This document shows, piece by piece, positions 46,101-58,486 of a stretch of DNA of 64,000 nucleotides. The stretch is from Sistotremastrum niveocremeum HHB9708 (taxonomy: Eukaryota; Basidiomycota; Agaricomycetes; Sistotremastrales; Sistotremastraceae): NCBI GenBank assembly GCA_001630475.1, contig KV419437.1, positions 124,001 to 188,000 on the forward strand. The letters are read 5' to 3'. The position numbers and the translations under genes are program-made. The notes beneath the pieces are model-generated. The model saw only the letters and a list, made by a program, of their open reading frames with translations, did not search any database and was not told the DNA's origin. Position 1 is the first letter of the stretch; each line of letters starts with the position of its first letter.

Positions 46101-47850
46101 TCATCGACCCTTCCCCTTGGTCTTCCTTGATTCGTATACGCAACGGAAGTGTTTGACTTTCTTTCGCAACCACTCGGCATGAGCAGGTTCAATCCGCAAA
46201 TTGTCATCGAGGAGAAGGGTGCGAATATTGCACCAAGAGGGGTGCCTAGAGTCATCCTTCGGTTGATCGGGCGCGACAGCCTTCTCCGGCATCCGTGCTT
46301 GAACCAGTCGGATACAAGGCTCGCCGGAAAGATTAAAGGACGAAGATAGGTCCAAATACTCCAATGAAGGACAAAGATTCTCTCGTGCGATTGCGTCCAC
46401 CACTTCACCCATCTGGCATGAATTCTGTGTAAGCGCAAGGACTTTGAGTTGGGTCAACTGGCGAAGCAGCTCGATGACTCGTTTGTGCTCGTAGATCGTC
46501 GTGCGAAGACGCAGTGTCGAAAGTGAACTCGGGAAGGGTTGCATGCCCAGGATCTCGATCGACAGACACCGCGATGGCCCATCCGGATCGAGTACCAATG
46601 ACTGGAGAGCGGGTGAGCGAAAAAGTTTGAGCGATCGGACTAGGGGGCCTTGCAATTGCAAATGACGGAGGTTCGGTAGTTCGAACGCCTCGATGTTAAT
46701 GGAGAGGTCATATTGCGCCACGGACACGTTTTCAAGGTCGACATTGTTCCTTAAAAGCGACTCCAGATCCTGAGACTCGCACCAAGGCACTGCGAGGATT
46801 TGCAGATGTCGAAGAGTAGTGAGGTTCTCAGGTATTCCGAGATGAATAGCCTCCGTATGAAGTTCTCGCAGTCTGGAGAGATCCATATTTATCTCTGTGA
46901 CATGGTGGTCAAAGACACCTTGGTTGCCCACGAAGTGGAGAACCAGCGGTCGAAACCGTGGCCCTAGGGACTCTACAAGCTTCCGATGAGTCCATGAGTC
47001 AGAGATTTTGATAATCTGGAGGTTCTCTGGGATGGAGTCATCAAATTGTTCGAAGACTTTCTCGAGTGTAGCAGCCGGGACGCCTGGGGTGATGTGAACT
47101 TCCTTCAATCGCCCTGCCGAATACTGATTCCAGAGCTTAGCTCTACGGATGGGTGCACGCCGACTGACTGTCAGCTTAGTCCAAAGCCGATTGTTGTCCA
47201 GGACGATGCTCCTCCAACTCTTACATACGCCGCCAATGATCATTTGGACAGGAGTGGTGGCCTCTTCATCCTCAACGAGTCGGAGAAAGACTTCCAAGAG
47301 TATCTCGGTGGGCAAGCGCGTGATATAGCATGCAGTTTGTGCCACTAGGTCCGTAATCTCGTTTTGCTCTGTTTCAATCTTTGATTTGAATGTGAGGAGA
47401 GATGTTCGAATTTTATCTTGAGAGCTAGGGGGGGTATGAGCCAGGGCTAGATCAACCATAGACGCGGCTCTGTCGAGCCGTTTAATACGATGGAATATGC
47501 GCGCAGAACGGTGATATCCCTAATGCAAATAAATTCGAAGACCCAGTACTTCCGCGTAGGTCTCACCTGTGGGGCAGACGGCGCTAGAATAATACAGGTC
47601 CTCGCATCCTTCAATGCTTCAACCGTTCTATCGAGTTTGTCGAATATAGCGGCACGACAATCAAAAAGAGCCATCGTCTTTGATTCTATTTGGATAGCCT
47701 GGTCCATAATTTCTGGGCTCGATGAAGATGATTGACGAATTAGAAATTTGATACCTTATTGACATGCTCGAGAGCTTCCTCGTATTTACCACCCTTAAAG
47801 GCCAACAGAGCACTTTGGTGATGATTTTTCCACTCAAACCGAGACGCCAT
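46101..47850 (-). CDS. pof3: TPR / F-box / LRR protein, Pof3-Dia2-like
   Basis: Predicted SCF adaptor with the layout of fission yeast Pof3 and budding yeast Dia2, which protect genome stability and disassemble the replisome. TPR helices come first: SALLAFKGGKYEEALEHVNK/AIQIESK, MALFDCRAAIFDKLDRTVEA, ILAPSAPQ/GYHRSARIFHRI. The F-box follows (ITRLPTEILLEVFLRLVE, VCKSWRSIVLDNNRLWTKL). Leucine-rich repeats fill the rest (LSRLRELHTEAIHLGIPENL, LRHLQILAVPW, SLEYLDLSSSFNL). Two introns (56 and 47 nt) with GT..AG ends give an exact 548-codon frame. The start at 47850 gives MASRFEWKNHH. Orthology rests on domain order, so the symbol is tentative. Confidence 0.85.
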
Positions 47851-50068
47851 GGTACCTCCCAGCTGTCCGTACCGGTCCAGCGAGTTTTGGGCAGGGGAGG
47901 GTTGAAAACGCGTGACTGTCACGCGCAATTTCGTACCTTTTGCCCTGTTTGTGCTTCGATTTACTCTTATTCCAAGTTGATGCTATTCCGATGGGAAAGA
48001 GGGTTCGTGAGGCGGCCTTACTAGAATCCTGCCAATTTCTGCCATGACAGGTATTTAGCTCTATGGCAACTTTGATAATTTGCCAAAGCTCATGCATCAA
48101 TCAAGAAACTTCAGTTTGAAACTTCGGGGGCCTCTGAAGGCCCTTACGCACAGTGAGCGTCTCCATGAATCACAGAGAGTCAAGCAGACTGCCATTGTAT
48201 ATTTTCATACGGATTTACAGGACTTTATCCCTTTGGCAAGACCACTCCCCTCATCGCGAGGATGGACGAACTTGAAACATGTAGAAATCTTGCCACTAAA
48301 ATATTCTTCCAGTGCCGCCCATCTTTCTCAGGGATCAACTCATTGGACTACGAGGAAACTGTTTAAAATACTGTGGTGATTGCCCCACCCGCGCTAAAGT
48401 GGTACTAGTACACTCTCTGCAGATCACGGCGTCTTGAGTTCCCTGCTCAGGCAACATTACTGGAGTGAAGGGGATCTCTATCGGCGCTCATATTACGACT
48501 TCGAACCGCATTATGCTCCTACTCTGTCGCTGGCTAAACTTTCTGTCTATTCATGTGCATCAGCAACGGAGAGCACGACCTCGGTGCAATGCAACCTGTA
48601 GCGTTACCAAAATAGCGCCGTAGCAATTACGAGCCCGTACGTTCGTCGTCGAAGGTACGGCATGCAGGCAATACTCGTCACCAGGGAATCATTCTCGCCA
48701 GCGACAAATGGGCGATCCGAGCCTAGTCCAGTCGAAAATAGGAGCTCGCGCCGTGCGCTAGAGTGGGCAACGGGACCTGTTCCAACTTCTGGCGCTGGTC
48801 GGCGACTGCACAGTCGACCTGATCGGGGGCCACGAAAGGTTTAGTCTGGGGGATTTGCAAATCCTTAGACTACCGACGGTGCTACTCGGAATGCTTGATG
48901 CATCGGACAAGTGTTCACAGACGCTCTTCAAGCGGTAATCACTGTTGGTCGCAGCAAAGAAGCCAAATTTAGGCGTTTCATGCCACCAATTTTTGAATTC
49001 CGAGGTATCTCGAGTCTCACAATTCCTTGATACTCGGGGGCGGCTGGACAAATCCACGGTCTCAAACGGTGTTAAGATCTTCGATGGCTGTGAGAACGTC
49101 GGCGGGCGTCCACTCCACATCGCAGCCGGGCCAGGCCCACCTATCGTATAATGACAGTATACGAGGCGTCTCTGACAAGCTCAAGGATGCGAAAACAATT
49201 GATTTCTATAAGTAACTCGATATATATTTTTGCATCGTTTCCTTCTCATGAATTACAAGCTCGATGGCTGGACAGTTCGAATAAAAAGAAAGCAGAGCGC
49301 TTGGAAGTAGTCCGTTAGGTACAATATTAAGAGAAGCAAAGCGTTTTTGAGCTAAAGGGGAACTGAAACCATGAGAAGAGGTCGGACGTGAATCCATGCC
49401 TGCAGATTCGCTAGTTTTGTTTTGGAAAGAGAATAAAAAAATGAGCTTTATGGTCAACAGCGGGAGATAAATCACAGTCGCAGTCACAATCACGAGAGAA
49501 AGGAGAGAGTGGTGGTGGGAAAAGGTAGCATGAAAGCTCTAGATACGAGCAGCGGCGGTGGCGGGAGCGAATAACATATGGAAACCAAAGCGTGAGTGCG
49601 CGAATGGTCGCACCCCATGCAACCCATAATGCTGGGCTCAGCGGTTTCACACCAAAGCAAAGGTGTAAGGGTTGGATGGTACCATCGGCTACAACCCATT
49701 AATCTCGATCCGTTGGGTCGGCGGGCGACACCGATGTTCCAACAAATGCCGGCATTGGAAGACAGGTTCGGTTCGAAGCAGAAAGCACACACGGTGGATA
49801 AGAACTTTCCACGTGAGGCGGAGACGAGTGCAAGCCGGAGAAGCATGATTTACCTCGGTCTCCGACGCTCGAAACAGAGTTTAAGTTGTTTTCGGTTTCG
49901 GTTTCGATATCGATTATCTCGGCTGAGAGTCACGTGGAATTCGAATCTTCCATGCGGCCTGCGTCTCCGCGAAATCATCTCGTCGTCAGGGATAATCCTC
50001 CGCAGGGTTTCCCCGCCCCAAACTCAAACTACCCGGTGCTCCCGATCACCTCACCACCACACTCGTCT
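47851..50068. other. Intergenic 2.2 kb, no supportable gene
   Basis: Between the Pof3-like start and the stop of the Zn2Cys6 gene. Plus-strand frames near 48080-48600 contain short LRR-like strings (WTNLKHVEILPLKYSS) that could be a decayed F-box/LRR remnant, but no start, F-box or consistent frame was found. The remainder shows nothing recognisable. Confidence 0.4.
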
Positions 50069-53000
50069 TCATTCGTTTGCACCTCCCGCAGAGCCAGCTC
50101 TCGTCGCAGAATAAGGGTACTGAGTCCCTCCACGATGAGCATCATGACTCTCGTTCATCTCCCCACCGCCCCTGCCACCATGACCCTCAGGCCCTACTGA
50201 AGAATTCGCAGGGCCCGATAAAGTCGGGCGTCCAGGCGCACTCGCGCCAGGGATCATTCCAGCCCCTGCGCCTTGACCTGCACCTGGACCTTGTGGAAGG
50301 CCTGGGGGATGCTGTAAGCTAGGATCGACATTAGGATGAAACTGCGGGTTTTGTCCATCTTGAGAGATTGGGAATCGCGAGAAGAATGTATCCCATTGCT
50401 CTACAAAACACGGAGACGGACCGATATCAGGAAACCTTCCGGTAAAATAGAATATGCGACTTACCCCAGTCAAACATGCTCCCTGGGATGCCATCCAACA
50501 TTGCAGTTTCCTCCGTTGCGAGATTCGTCAGGACTCTCTGATCTACACCGCCAGGAAACTGTTGCATATGGTCAAACAGGTTCATCACTTGCACCGTCGA
50601 CGTCCCAGAACCAGTCATAGATGGATTGACGTTCGGACCACCAGTCAGAGGGGTCAGTGTGACCAGCCCAGCTGCATTGCCCATAATGCCATGCGTCGTA
50701 TCTCCTTGCTGGTATGCGTGTTGGTGATTAATACCCTGAGAAGGACCATAAGGACCTACGTGACCGTTCGAGGTGATAGCAGCACCAGGATGAAGCTGGC
50801 TCGAAGGGAAAAGCAAAGGTACTCCATCCGTGGTCGATCGAACGGATGGCGGAGTAGTGCCATTAACCTCTTCGTTCTTCACTCGACTACCACCCGATCC
50901 AGGTAAAGCCTTGCCGTCAGGGTCACCCTCTTCACCTCGGACGACGACAGAGTGGTTAGGAAGGTTATGCGGGACATTCTTGTCCGCGACAAAGACTCCA
51001 CCGCCAGGTCTACTCTCATCTTTCCGGAAATCCAGTCCCTTCATTTGATTTTGGACTCGAGCATGAACGCCTGGGGTAGGGTTCAACGCCGCCCTATCGT
51101 TTTCGAGATGGAGTTCCGGGAACTGAGTGGCTTCATACAATAACGTAATGATTTCCGCGCTCTACAGGCGAAGTCAGATCCAGATCAAAGTTCAGATCTA
51201 AAGAACGATATGAGACATACCTTTCTCCGAGTAGATAAATGATCAGGAGAGATCGCCGCTTCCCATCTCCGCACGCAGTCTCTTAACCTCTTCAGCGTCT
51301 GTGCGGCCTCTTGGTCTTTTCTTCTCGCCCAGGTATGATATTGTACGAGTGCACAGCTGGTAGCTGCATATGCCACGATGAGCCACGAATCGAACATCTC
51401 TTCGTGTGCATCGAGCCATTCGATGCTCTCGCGAGTCATAGTGACGAGCTCTGTCCATCGCTGGACGGTCATGTTGAATTTGAGATGAGCAGGACAGCTG
51501 TATGATATGCGCATGAAGACGCGCCAGAAAAGCATGCAGACGCAGGAGTAGAGGAGGTGCAGGAGTCCGGCGTGGACGGAGGACTGTGTACCGACGTATT
51601 GTAATGATGGTGGAAGATTGGCTTTCCATCCTTCGAGAAGAGCAAGCAGTTGGTCGAGGTCTTGGTCCGTCGCGCGGGTGAGACCAGTGGGACTTGAGAT
51701 AGCCGTTAGAGACAATCGAGCTAGGATCTGATCAAGTACGTACCTATAAATGGTCTTCAACACCTTCCCCAGCAAAATACTCAGCCGAACAAGCTCATCC
51801 AAGTACACATCCCCCGGTTCACCAGACGAAGGCAAACGAACATCACAGTCCTGCACGTCAATCATGAACGGATGACCATACGTCAAACTACACCACCGGT
51901 CACTAATCACACACGCAGCCCACACTCTCCTTCTGATCTCGATATTCTGTCTCACACTCTCCGCGCGATGCAATCCCAGGTCTTGTGCCATGCGAATGGC
52001 AGTTCCCACTCTAACCCAAAGAGCAGACAGAGCGCGAGGAACGAACGGAGAGTGTGCGTCGCTGCTCATTCCGAGGATGAGCAATGACTGGACGTGCGTC
52101 AATGAAGTCGACGAGAGGACGTCGGATGCGTCGAGTAGGGAGCGGACGGTGTCTCGAAGCGCATTGAATACGGACTGTGGGAACTGTCGAAGTGCGGATG
52201 CCACCAAGCATATAGAGTACAGAAGGATGGGTGACAATGCAGAAGGTGGTGTGCCAGGATTAATAGATGTAGAATGAGCAGGCGAAGTCAACGTCAGGAA
52301 TTCTGAAGGAGTGATGATAGGAAGAATGGGACAGAGCGTGGTGAAGTACGCATTGAGCAAGCCCTGGATGACTTGGGGAGGGATGTTGGGTGTGAGAGGG
52401 ATACGAAGGTGAGGGTTCTCATCGGTCGCAGGACTATCTTCACCAGATTGCTGTTGTTCGACGACCTGCAACAGCCCATCGCCCGACTTGGTCACTTCCC
52501 ATCGATGATTGTACTTGAGATCATACGAGTCATACACTCGTGGATGGACAGTGGCAGTCGAGTGAAGAAGATAGGCAGCATGGGTAGACCCATACACTTT
52601 GACTTCACCTCGAGGAGGGGAAGGAGACCTAGGCGCCGGAGGGTTCGGAGCCGGTTGAGCTTGTTGCTGCTGCTGACTTTTTTCACGACCATTATTCCCC
52701 TCCTCATCCGTCTTCTTTTTCTTGAACCTCGTCTCCGTGATAGGGAGGAAGAACGTACACTCGAACGAATACTGTTTACAATGCTGACACACAGGCGGCT
52801 CCGTGTCCGATATAATATCGCATCTATCAAACCAAACCCAGCATCAACATCAATTCCGACGTGCATTCCGATAGCTAGACTGAGACACGACGCCGCACCT
52901 TATTTTACGAGAACGACAAGAGTCGCATGCGCGCTGAGTCTTTGTGCGCTTCTTGCTGAGATCGGCATTGTGCCGAGGCGTAGGGTGATCATTCCCAGAC

Positions 53001-53389
53001 GGGCTCGACTCTTCGTCTCGAGATGAAGGATCGGTACCTTTGCGCTTTCGTTTAACACTCGCGCTCTGGCTCGCCTGTGGTGGATGTTGAGCAGCAGCAG
53101 GCGGAGGGGGCGGCCCCGGCCCTGGACCCGGCTGCTGAGGGGACTGATATTGAGGCGGCGGCGGCGGATGAGACGGCGGGAAAGAATAAGCAGAAGAGTA
53201 AGCGGGGCCGTACGGCGCAGGACCGTAAGAATAAGACGAAGCCGGCTGGTTATACGGCGGATATGCCGAATGGTACGCAGTCTGCGGGTGAGGGTGCGGG
53301 TGGACCGACGGGAGAGGCGGGAGGGTATAGCCTGGATTACGAGGGCGGGACGACGGCGAGGAGGGCGGGGAACGGTTTGGCGTCGACAT
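50069..53389 (-). CDS. Zn2Cys6 transcription factor with fungal-specific TF domain
   Basis: DNA-binding regulator. The N-terminus is very rich in Pro, Ser, Tyr and Gln (PPPPPQYQSPQQPGPGPGPP). The zinc cluster is split by an intron but complete: RACDSCRSRKIR / CDIISDTEPPVCQHCKQYSF then ECTFFLP, giving six Cys. A linker (TRFKKKKTDEEGNNG, Gln run) leads to the fungal TF domain: LLNAYFTTLCPILPIITPSE, RVGTAIRMAQDLGLHRAES, RRRVWAACVISDRWCSLTYG. A disordered C-terminus with Gly/Pro repeats ends GGANE. Introns are GT..AG and in phase, including a 51-nt one after KTIY that stays open if retained. The start at 53389 (MSTPNRS) is preferred to 53482 because the latter overlaps the divergent gene. The regulon is unknown. 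Confidence 0.9.
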
Positions 53390-53443
53390 GGCTCGAGGAC
53401 GAGGAGGACGAGAGTTTGTCAGCAGCGGGCATTTCGAACTCCG
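53390..53443. promoter_or_regulatory. Shared 54-bp divergent promoter
   Basis: Start codons of the Zn2Cys6 factor (53389, minus) and the CH-like protein (53444, plus) are 54 bp apart, too short for separate promoters. Core elements must overlap or extend into coding sequence. No TATA box is evident. Confidence 0.55.
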
Positions 53444-54445
53444 ATGGAATCTGCACTCAACGACTTGCTCGCTCGACTCCAAATCCCACTCGAAATCATC
53501 GACGTCACTGATCTCACTCCCTCGCTCCTCCTTGCGATTATCGAATCTGTCCAGAGAACTCGCATCCCGGTATCCCCCGATATCCGGGGATCATCATCAC
53601 GTGAGGCCAGAGTGCAGATCACCAAGCTCGTTCTTGGTGTCCTTGAGGAGAATGGGCTCTCGACGCTGCATATTGACCCGCGATGTCTCGCTCGAGGGGA
53701 CTATACAGAGTGCGAGCAGGCAGCCACCCTGATTCTCCAATTCGCAGCCCAGCAGGATTCATTGACCTCATTCGAGTCGTCCCGCTCAGACCACACGCTC
53801 GACGAACACTCGACGCAGGACACATCCATCTGCATCCATCAACTCAATATGACACCCCCTCGAACATCCTCTGAATCACGCGAACTCAATCTCCGTTCCC
53901 TAGCACTCTTCGACGACGTCGACACCCCACCGTCCAATAATAACCATAACGCATGGGAAGACTCATACGATCCTCATGATTCTCCCACAGAACGGGATGA
54001 TCCAAACTCAGATCCCTTCCTTAATCCAAATCCGAACTGCTCATGCTCCTCTCTCGGACATGCCGACGCCAGCAGCAGTCACGCCACGAACGACTCTTCC
54101 TTCTGTTCTTGTCCCTCTCCTTCCCCATCGCCCTCTCCATATATATCTCGAACAGCATCTGGAAGTCGAGAAATTCCAATGCAATACACAGGTTCACAAA
54201 ACCTCCCCCGTATCGCTCTCTCACCCGAAATATCAACATTCCACCTCTCCAATTCATCCCCTCGCACCCCTCCTCCTCCCTCCAAAATCCAACCCAAATT
54301 AAATCCCAAAGCCAAATCCAAAGCTCCAGAAAGATCCCGACCATCAATCTCCCCTCAAAGAACCCAACAACTCCTAAACGAACGCGCCCGTCTCCTCTCC
54401 GAACTCGCCGACGCAAAAATCAAACGTCGACCCCCTCCCTCATAA
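53444..54445 (+). CDS. CH-like (DUF5745/CEP95-type) domain protein
   Basis: Probable microtubule- or spindle-pole-associated protein, by domain only. One exon of 333 residues. Residues 1-105 resemble the calponin-homology-like domain of CEP95 and DUF5745 proteins: ALNDLLARLQIPLEI, LTPSLLLAIIESVQRTRIP, KLVLGVLEENGL, HIDPRCLARGDYTECEQAA, LILQF. The remaining two thirds are disordered, rich in Ser, Pro and Asn (NPNPNCSCSSLGH, SPSPSPSPYISR). The end is a short basic helix (QQLLNERARLLSELADAKIK). The start at 53444 leads directly into the domain; upstream in-frame codons are antisense to the neighbouring factor and were not used. Low-complexity content is high, so the C-terminal half is less certain. 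Confidence 0.62.
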   Translation: MESALNDLLARLQIPLEIIDVTDLTPSLLLAIIESVQRTRIPVSPDIRGSSSREARVQITKLVLGVLEENGLSTLHIDPRCLARGDYTECEQAATLILQFAAQQDSLTSFESSRSDHTLDEHSTQDTSICIHQLNMTPPRTSSESRELNLRSLALFDDVDTPPSNNNHNAWEDSYDPHDSPTERDDPNSDPFLNPNPNCSCSSLGHADASSSHATNDSSFCSCPSPSPSPSPYISRTASGSREIPMQYTGSQNLPRIALSPEISTFHLSNSSPRTPPPPSKIQPKLNPKAKSKAPERSRPSISPQRTQQLLNERARLLSELADAKIKRRPPPS

Positions 54446-54463
54446 TTCACCGAACCGAAGCTC

Positions 54464-54640
54464 AGCGAGGTGAAGCGAGGTGAAGCGAGACGAAGGTGAA
54501 CCTATATTCCAATAATCCCATAATCCCAATAATCACCCACAATAATCACCATAATCCAGCTCATGATCATCCACATCAAAAATGATCACCCCCGTTCCTG
54601 GATGATCTCATGCCGAGCTATGCCGAGCTATGCCGAGCCG
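54464..54640. repeat. Cluster of short tandem repeats
   Basis: Three arrays: AGCGAGGTGA repeated about three times (54464-54495), degenerate ATAATCCC/ATAATCACC units (54509-54557), and TGCCGAGCTA three times (54611-54640). They lie just after the CH-like gene stop; the rest of 54446-55078 holds nothing else recognisable. Confidence 0.8.
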
Positions 54641-55078
54641 CGTCACAGATTACACGTACTGCATGCCGAGTCTCACCCCTGACGGCACCTCCCCAGTTCG
54701 TAGCTTTCCACGTTTGGAACAAGACGAAGGACTTGGCTGAGTTAGAACAAGAGCACCACTGTTGAGGTCACGCTGAGAAAACGAAATAGGGAAATTTGAG
54801 GGAGCACACGATTCCTCCTTCCCCTTTTGTTCCGTGTAATCATATTGTACATCCCAAAAGATAATGTATACGCGCGCGTCCAAGCTTAGAACAAGACCAA
54901 TTAATCAAACGTTAATTGATGGGAAGTGCACATCGATGTTTCAGTCAGCCAGTAATAGCTATAGTACTTCACACCCAATCATAAAACGATACGATTCCAT
55001 GAACCCCAATACGCGAAACCCTGCGCTCTCACTTATGCGCTCGATTACGAATCCCTACGCGAGACTATGCGCTGCGTA

Positions 55079-56297
55079 TTACTTAGGAATATTCTCTCTC
55101 GCCTGCGCCCGAATCCTCCGACTACAAAAATCAACACCCACTCACGCACAATTGGAAAAGAAAACGACTCACTCATAAGCAACCTTATCATTCCTACACC
55201 CAAATCAGCCCACCTCAAATCACAAAAAAAAAAAGAAGGGACATACTTGAACATAGTATAAGCATCACTCTGCGCCGGATCGTTCACATTAGGATCATTC
55301 AATAGATCTTGAATCCCGAGCAAAATCTTCGCAAATCAGCATTCATTCATTCGAAAAGTTCGAAAAGAAGAAAAGGAGGAAGGAGGAAGGAGGAAGGAGG
55401 AAAGGATGGGGAAGGGAGGGGGAAAGAATGGGGAAGGGGAGGGGGTACCTGTTTGATTGTGATAGCTGGTTTCCATGATTTCTCTTCGTCGAGGATGGAG
55501 AGACAGACTGTGCCGGAGGGGTAGACGTTTGGGTGGAAGAGGGGTGGGGTGAATTTGCCTTTTGGACCATCGTTAGTGGATATTTTGGAATGATGATTTG
55601 GGTTGGGCGTACATTTGGGAGGCTTTGAAGGATAATCTGCCGGTGTCCAAATTACATCAGACTTGATGTTGAAATGAGGCAGGAGGAGAAGTACCTTCGG
55701 GAAACGACATTGTCAATTTATATACACCACCAGCCCACGACGTCTACACAACAATCAGCATTCATCCTCATCTCCAATGAAGAAATACAGAGACGGTGGA
55801 GAGGGTGGGGATGGGAGAAGGAGGGGAAGGAGACGCACATTATCTTTGCCCGGAATACCAACTTCCCATTCCATGAGGTTCATCGAGCCATCCGCTGCTT
55901 TTGCAGGTTTCGCGTAGAATCCCTGTTTGACCGCCCAACGGATATACCGACATCACACACGCGCATTCGGAGTTGGTGATGGCACCATGTTATAAGGCGG
56001 TAGGTCCACAGTTTCGAGTTGTTGATGGGGAGTACGAAGCCACAATGCCACACCATCCAGAGGCGTAAAGTCAAGGCGTCGAGTCGAAGCACACGTGATC
56101 GCGTAGTCGTCAGATATACACCAGCATTACCAACAGCGACATCCAGCAAACCATCCAAAGGGAAATAGAGAAGAAAAACCAAAAACAGCATTAACACCCA
56201 AAGCCACAACACCTCAAAGAACGAGACGTACGAAAGGATGATCCTTCCTCCACTGTTTACGCTCTTCAGCAAGTCTCGTACGACATATACCAGCCAT
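55079..56297 (-). CDS. UBC9: UBC9, SUMO-conjugating enzyme E2
   Basis: Transfers SUMO to substrates in the nucleus; normally essential. Eight or so short exons reconstruct a 158-residue protein, the standard Ubc9 length: [40 protein letters not shown] with [95 protein letters not shown] and [14 protein letters not shown]. The catalytic Cys falls at position 93, as in other Ubc9 proteins, inside [12 protein letters not shown]. All introns use GT..AG. The first intron (55923-56231) is 309 nt, far longer than others in the window. The intron at 55327-55448 has a long pyrimidine tract on the coding strand. Confidence 0.95.
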
Positions 56298-57714
56298 CTA
56301 TCTTTATTCTTCTTATTCTTCTTTCTTTCTTGCTTCTTAGTCTTTCTCCTGTAGAGAAGGTTGGTGGTGGAAGGGAGGAGGAGGAGAACAAGGACGATGA
56401 GTGAGGATGAAGGTGTGAAGGACACGTGACTGTCACTGTCACGGTGGCTCGACCTTTCGCCTTCTCGTTCTCGTGACTTGGGATTTTGTTCGACGAGTTC
56501 TGGAAATCTACCTGGACGAGTTATTCACGCTGCTGGGACTTGCGATGTTTTTGCTGGGATCTGTGAATATCGCTGAGATTTCCATCCCGTTCAGAACGTT
56601 CGACGACCGACGACCGACGACCGACAGCCGATGTCAATGTCAATGCGACGACCCCAAGTCCTCTCTTGAAGGTCAAGACTGTACAGGAGGAAAGGATCAG
56701 GAGACGGATATACATAAGAGGAATATCGATACCTTATTCCGTCCAAATCGGAACCCTATTCACTCACCTCCGTCTCCGTTCGTCTCCGCTCGTCCATGGA
56801 CCGTGAACCGTGTCCTCAATAACACACTCTGCAGCCAGACCTAGGATCAGACAGACCAGACTCGCACCCGTCTGCTCTCAGGTTAAACGGTGCGACCAGA
56901 CTGAGCCCAGACTTCAGACTCCAACACCATTCCGACCTACCCGGCTCTCACCCTCAGGATATCAGAAAATTAATGAGCGTCACTGCAACTCCAACCATGC
57001 ACACAGTACTGGCAGATCTCGGACTCCTAAGATCTATACAAACAAGGAGCGCCCACACCTTCTCAACAAGTCCATTGACTTTATCTCCTAACTTGACATC
57101 TTCTTCACTTCCTTCTCTTCCTGATCCACCTCAACGCACACGCGAACGGCAATTTTCTCTCACTCTCTCCAGTCCTCTCACCATACTCCGCAAACTCCGA
57201 AGTTTGATTCTCCTAAATCGGCCCCTCTCGAACATGAATCGCAATGACATAAATAGCGACGAATGAAAGGAAGCGCTCATAGCGCCCCTCACGCTCCTAA
57301 TCCCTCATAGGCCTCATCCTCCTAATACGAATACACCAACTTCATCCGAACCCGAGTGTACGCATCGAGCGTCTCCAGTTCTTCTCGAAACGAATCTAAG
57401 TCAACGGGTGATAGACGATGGTTCCCTGTCCCTTGACTATGGATATGGATGGGCCCATATGTATCCTAGATCTGACTTCTGCTCAGCTAGCTAGACGACG
57501 ATCTTCTGTGCGCTTGCGCTACTCGTTGTGAAGATGAACGGTCGATCCCGGAGTTTTAGTACTCTTTCTACGTCGGCGCTCCCGTTGACCTTCGTGGTCC
57601 TGCCACCTGGTCCTGATTCTGTTCCGTCAACTTGGCGGTCTATTTTCTTCTGCCCGACGCTACGGCGCGCCGACGTGCGTGATGATCGATTGTGATCATC
57701 CATCATCGATATCA

Positions 57715-57745
57715 CGGAGTCCATCGCGGAGTCCATCGCGGAGTA
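57715..57745. repeat. Tandem repeat GGAGTCCATCGC
   Basis: A 12-base unit (GGAGTCCATCGC) occurs about two and a half times in a row within non-coding sequence. Confidence 0.8.
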
Positions 57746-58440
57746 CTATCACAATCCGTATGACTACGGATAACCTCACTCGAACTAAAAATCGCACTAA
57801 AGAACTAAAAATCAAATACCGACCCCCTTGTGCAAGCCCTTGTCCCAGTCTAACTCCAAGTCAGGCGTCAAGTCTAAGTGTTAAGGCTAAGTGCTAAGTG
57901 TTACAAGACCGAGAGCCTGAGAGGCGCTGAGCGCTCAGTCCCTATTCGCCCACCCGCTCGCTCGCGCGTACGCTTACGGGATCCCTAATACCCTAAATAA
58001 CGTTATGTTATGCGAGCGCGCTTGTGTTAGTTTTATCGAGTCTGGAGTCTGGAGGAGTCTAGAAAGATCAGAACGATTTCCATGAATAATAAAATTAGAT
58101 TAAGTAGCTCTTCATGTATACTACGTAGTAGAGATCGCGCGATGATCTATAGACGACGGGATGGGATGGGATGGGATGAAGGTGAAAAGAACTTGCGGAG
58201 ATAGTGGATGGTAGGGGGTGCACGTGCGGTGAGAGCTATGTGAGGCAGTTGTATGGCGCTACAGTGTTGTATCTCGTGGCGCGGCGTTGCGTGGCGCAGC
58301 ACAAGGATGCGGCTGCGGGTAAGGTAACGGCGAGTCAGGTCAGGTCGTCAGGGTCACAGCACGGTAGCACGGTAGACGGTTGAGAGAGGCAGGGTAGGGT
58401 GGATCGCCGGCTATGTCTAGTCTAGTGCTTCGTCGCCAAG

Positions 58441-58486
58441 TATCAGGTTCAGGTTCACTCAGGTATCAGGTATCAGGATATCAGGG
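58441..58486. repeat. TATCAGG/TTCAGG short repeats
   Basis: Degenerate 6-8 base units (TATCAGG, TTCAGG, ATATCAGG) repeated about seven times; non-coding. Confidence 0.75.

Noticed and set aside
48080-48600. F-box/LRR-like remnant on the plus strand
   Set aside because: Only short leucine-rich strings in shifting frames; no F-box, start or splice pattern could be fixed.
52373-53511. Long plus-strand open frames antisense to the Zn2Cys6 gene (Arg- or Gly-rich)
   Set aside because: They mirror the Pro/Gln-rich coding of the opposite strand, have no motif, and the opposite strand carries a complete zinc cluster.
55923-56231. Intronic C/D-box snoRNA in UBC9
   Set aside because: A C-box-like string is present, but no properly placed D box or terminal stem was found.
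56973-57266. 97-codon Ser/Leu-rich frame
   Set aside because: Low complexity and no motif; it lies in a repeat-rich stretch where chance frames are common.
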